A stretch of DNA of 5,608 nucleotides, from positions 1 to 5,608 of the forward strand of contig SUUD01000146.1 in the NCBI GenBank assembly GCA_015062715.1, given 5' to 3'. The stretch's first letter is position 1. Each line of letters opens with the position of its first letter. Source of the DNA: Olsenella sp. Its GTDB lineage: Bacteria > Actinomycetota > Coriobacteriia > Coriobacteriales > Atopobiaceae. The translations under genes were made by a program, and so were the position numbers. The notes under the pieces are model-generated. The model was not told the DNA's origin. It ran no database searches and saw nothing but the letters and a program-made list of their open reading frames with translations. Positions 4,632 through 5,608 of the stretch are shown here, piece by piece.

Positions 4632-5608
4632 ATGTTCGAGAAGTTCACCGACAAGGCGCGCAAGGTCATGAGCCTCGCCCAGGACGAGGCGCGGCAGCTC
4701 GGCCAGATGTACGTGGGCACCGAGCACCTGCTGCTCGGCCTCATCAAGGAGGGCGAGGGCATCGCCGCCCAGGCCCTCGTCAAGCTCGAGGTCACCTACG
4801 ACGAGACCCTTGCCACCATCCGTCAGATCACCAAGACCGAGGACGAGCCCGTCCCCGGCGGGCACATCCCCTTCACGCCACGCGCCAAGCGCGTGCTCGA
4901 GGACGCCTACCGCGAGACGATGACCCACGGCCAGACCTACATCTCCACCGAGCACCTCCTGCTGGGCATCGTGCGCGAGGGCAACGGCCGCGCCATGGAG
5001 ACGCTCAGCCGCATGGGCGTCTCGGGCGACGCGGTGCGCAGCGCCGTCAACGAGCTCATCGCCAAGAGCCCCGAGGCCAAGCGCCAGCCGCAGGACGCCG
5101 TCCGCATGGGCCAGGGCTACTCCGGCACCGACGACGGCGCCTCCATCCTGGAGGAGTACGGCCGCAACCTCACCAAGCTCGCCTCCGACGGCAGGCTCGA
5201 CCCGGTCATCGGCCGCGACGCCGAGATCGAGCGCGTCATGCAGGTCCTGGCGCGCCGCCAGAAGAACAACCCGCTCATCCTGGGCGACCCGGGCGTGGGC
5301 AAGACGGCCGTCGTCGAGGGGCTCGCGCAGCTCGTCGCCGCCGGCACCGTCCCCGAGAACCTGCGCGGCAAGCAGATCTGGACGCTCGACGTCGCCGCGC
5401 TGGTCGCCGGCTCCAAGTACCGCGGCGAGTTCGAGGAGCGTCTCAAGCGCGTCATCGCCGAGGTCCAGGAGTCCGAGGACGACATCCTGTTCATCGACGA
5501 GATGCACACCCTCATCGGCGCCGGCGCCGCCGAGGGCTCCATCGACGCCGCCTCCATCCTCAAGCCGCCCCTGTCGCGCGGCGAGATCCAGGTCATCGGC
5601 GCCACCAC
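4632..5608 (+). CDS. clpC: ClpC-type AAA+ ATPase, Clp protease regulatory subunit (5' part; runs off right edge)
   Basis: The first 325 codons of a protein usually a little over 800 residues long. ClpC hexamers unfold substrates and feed them to the ClpP peptidase. The start ATG follows GGGAAAGG (4618-4625) with six bases of spacing and gives the normal N-terminus MFEKFTDKARKVMSLAQDEA. Two Clp-N repeats are visible: the first about 4-67 (GTEHLLLGLIKEGEGIAAQAL) and the second about 80-145 (FTPRAKRVLEDAY, STEHLLLGIVREGNG). A linker then leads to the first ATPase domain: LDPVIGRDAEIERVMQVLAR, Walker A GDPGVGKT (218-225), the pore-loop region AGSKYRGEFEERLK and Walker B ILFIDEMHT (285-293), ending within QVIGATT. 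The tandem N-repeats and AGAAEGSIDAASILKP favour ClpC over ClpB or ClpA. The UVR middle domain and second ATPase domain lie outside the window. I see no CIRCE, CtsR, HspR or ClgR-type operator in the 79 bases between the hairpin and the start. Confidence 0.95.
   Translation, partial: MFEKFTDKARKVMSLAQDEARQLGQMYVGTEHLLLGLIKEGEGIAAQALVKLEVTYDETLATIRQITKTEDEPVPGGHIPFTPRAKRVLEDAYRETMTHGQTYISTEHLLLGIVREGNGRAMETLSRMGVSGDAVRSAVNELIAKSPEAKRQPQDAVRMGQGYSGTDDGASILEEYGRNLTKLASDGRLDPVIGRDAEIERVMQVLARRQKNNPLILGDPGVGKTAVVEGLAQLVAAGTVPENLRGKQIWTLDVAALVAGSKYRGEFEERLKRVIAEVQESEDDILFIDEMHTLIGAGAAEGSIDAASILKPPLSRGEIQVIGAT

Noticed and set aside
4611..5507. 298-codon minus-strand open frame opposite clpC
   Set aside because: A shadow of clpC; composition is biased and the plus-strand reading has Clp-N and Walker motifs.

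Overview
The window is 5,608 bases of GC-rich DNA packed with housekeeping genes. Codons end overwhelmingly in G or C. The organism is most likely a high-GC Gram-positive of the Actinobacteria. My best guess is the class Coriobacteriia (Olsenella/Atopobium/Collinsella relatives), from the gene order and the lysyl-tRNA synthetase architecture. That placement is inference and is not proven by any marker in the window.

Layout: bases 1-725 hold, on the minus strand, the start of a gene for a membrane-anchored spermidine-synthase-like protein; its 3' end lies beyond the left edge. A 139-base divergent region (726-864) separates it from everything else, which reads rightward. This region carries a two-way -10 element, short repeats and a 19-base palindrome. 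Next come tatA (865-1215) and greA (1246-1722), 30 bases apart and probably one transcript, ended by a hairpin at 1747-1780. lysS follows (1846-3783) and encodes a 645-residue class II lysyl-tRNA synthetase with an extra C-terminal tRNA-binding (EMAP II/Trbp111-type) domain. After a very long GC-rich inverted repeat (3792-3870) comes an HD-superfamily hydrolase gene (3908-4507), another hairpin (4517-4553), and the first 325 codons of clpC (4632 to the right edge).

Functionally the rightward genes cover protein export (TatA), rescue of stalled RNA polymerase (GreA), tRNA charging (LysS) and regulated proteolysis (ClpC). lysS near clpC is a familiar neighbourhood: in Mycobacterium lysS, lsr2 and clpC1 are adjacent, and in many Firmicutes lysS lies near the ctsR-mcsAB-clpC operon. 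Here an uncharacterised HD hydrolase sits between them, and no ctsR or mcsAB is present in the window.

I see no mobile element, CRISPR array, rRNA/tRNA gene or defence system. No gap between genes exceeds 139 bases. The points most worth a second look are the LysRS-tRNA-binding-domain fusion, the 24-bp perfect inverted repeat with no U-tract after lysS, the symmetrical divergent promoter, and the atypical active-site loop of the spermidine-synthase-like protein.
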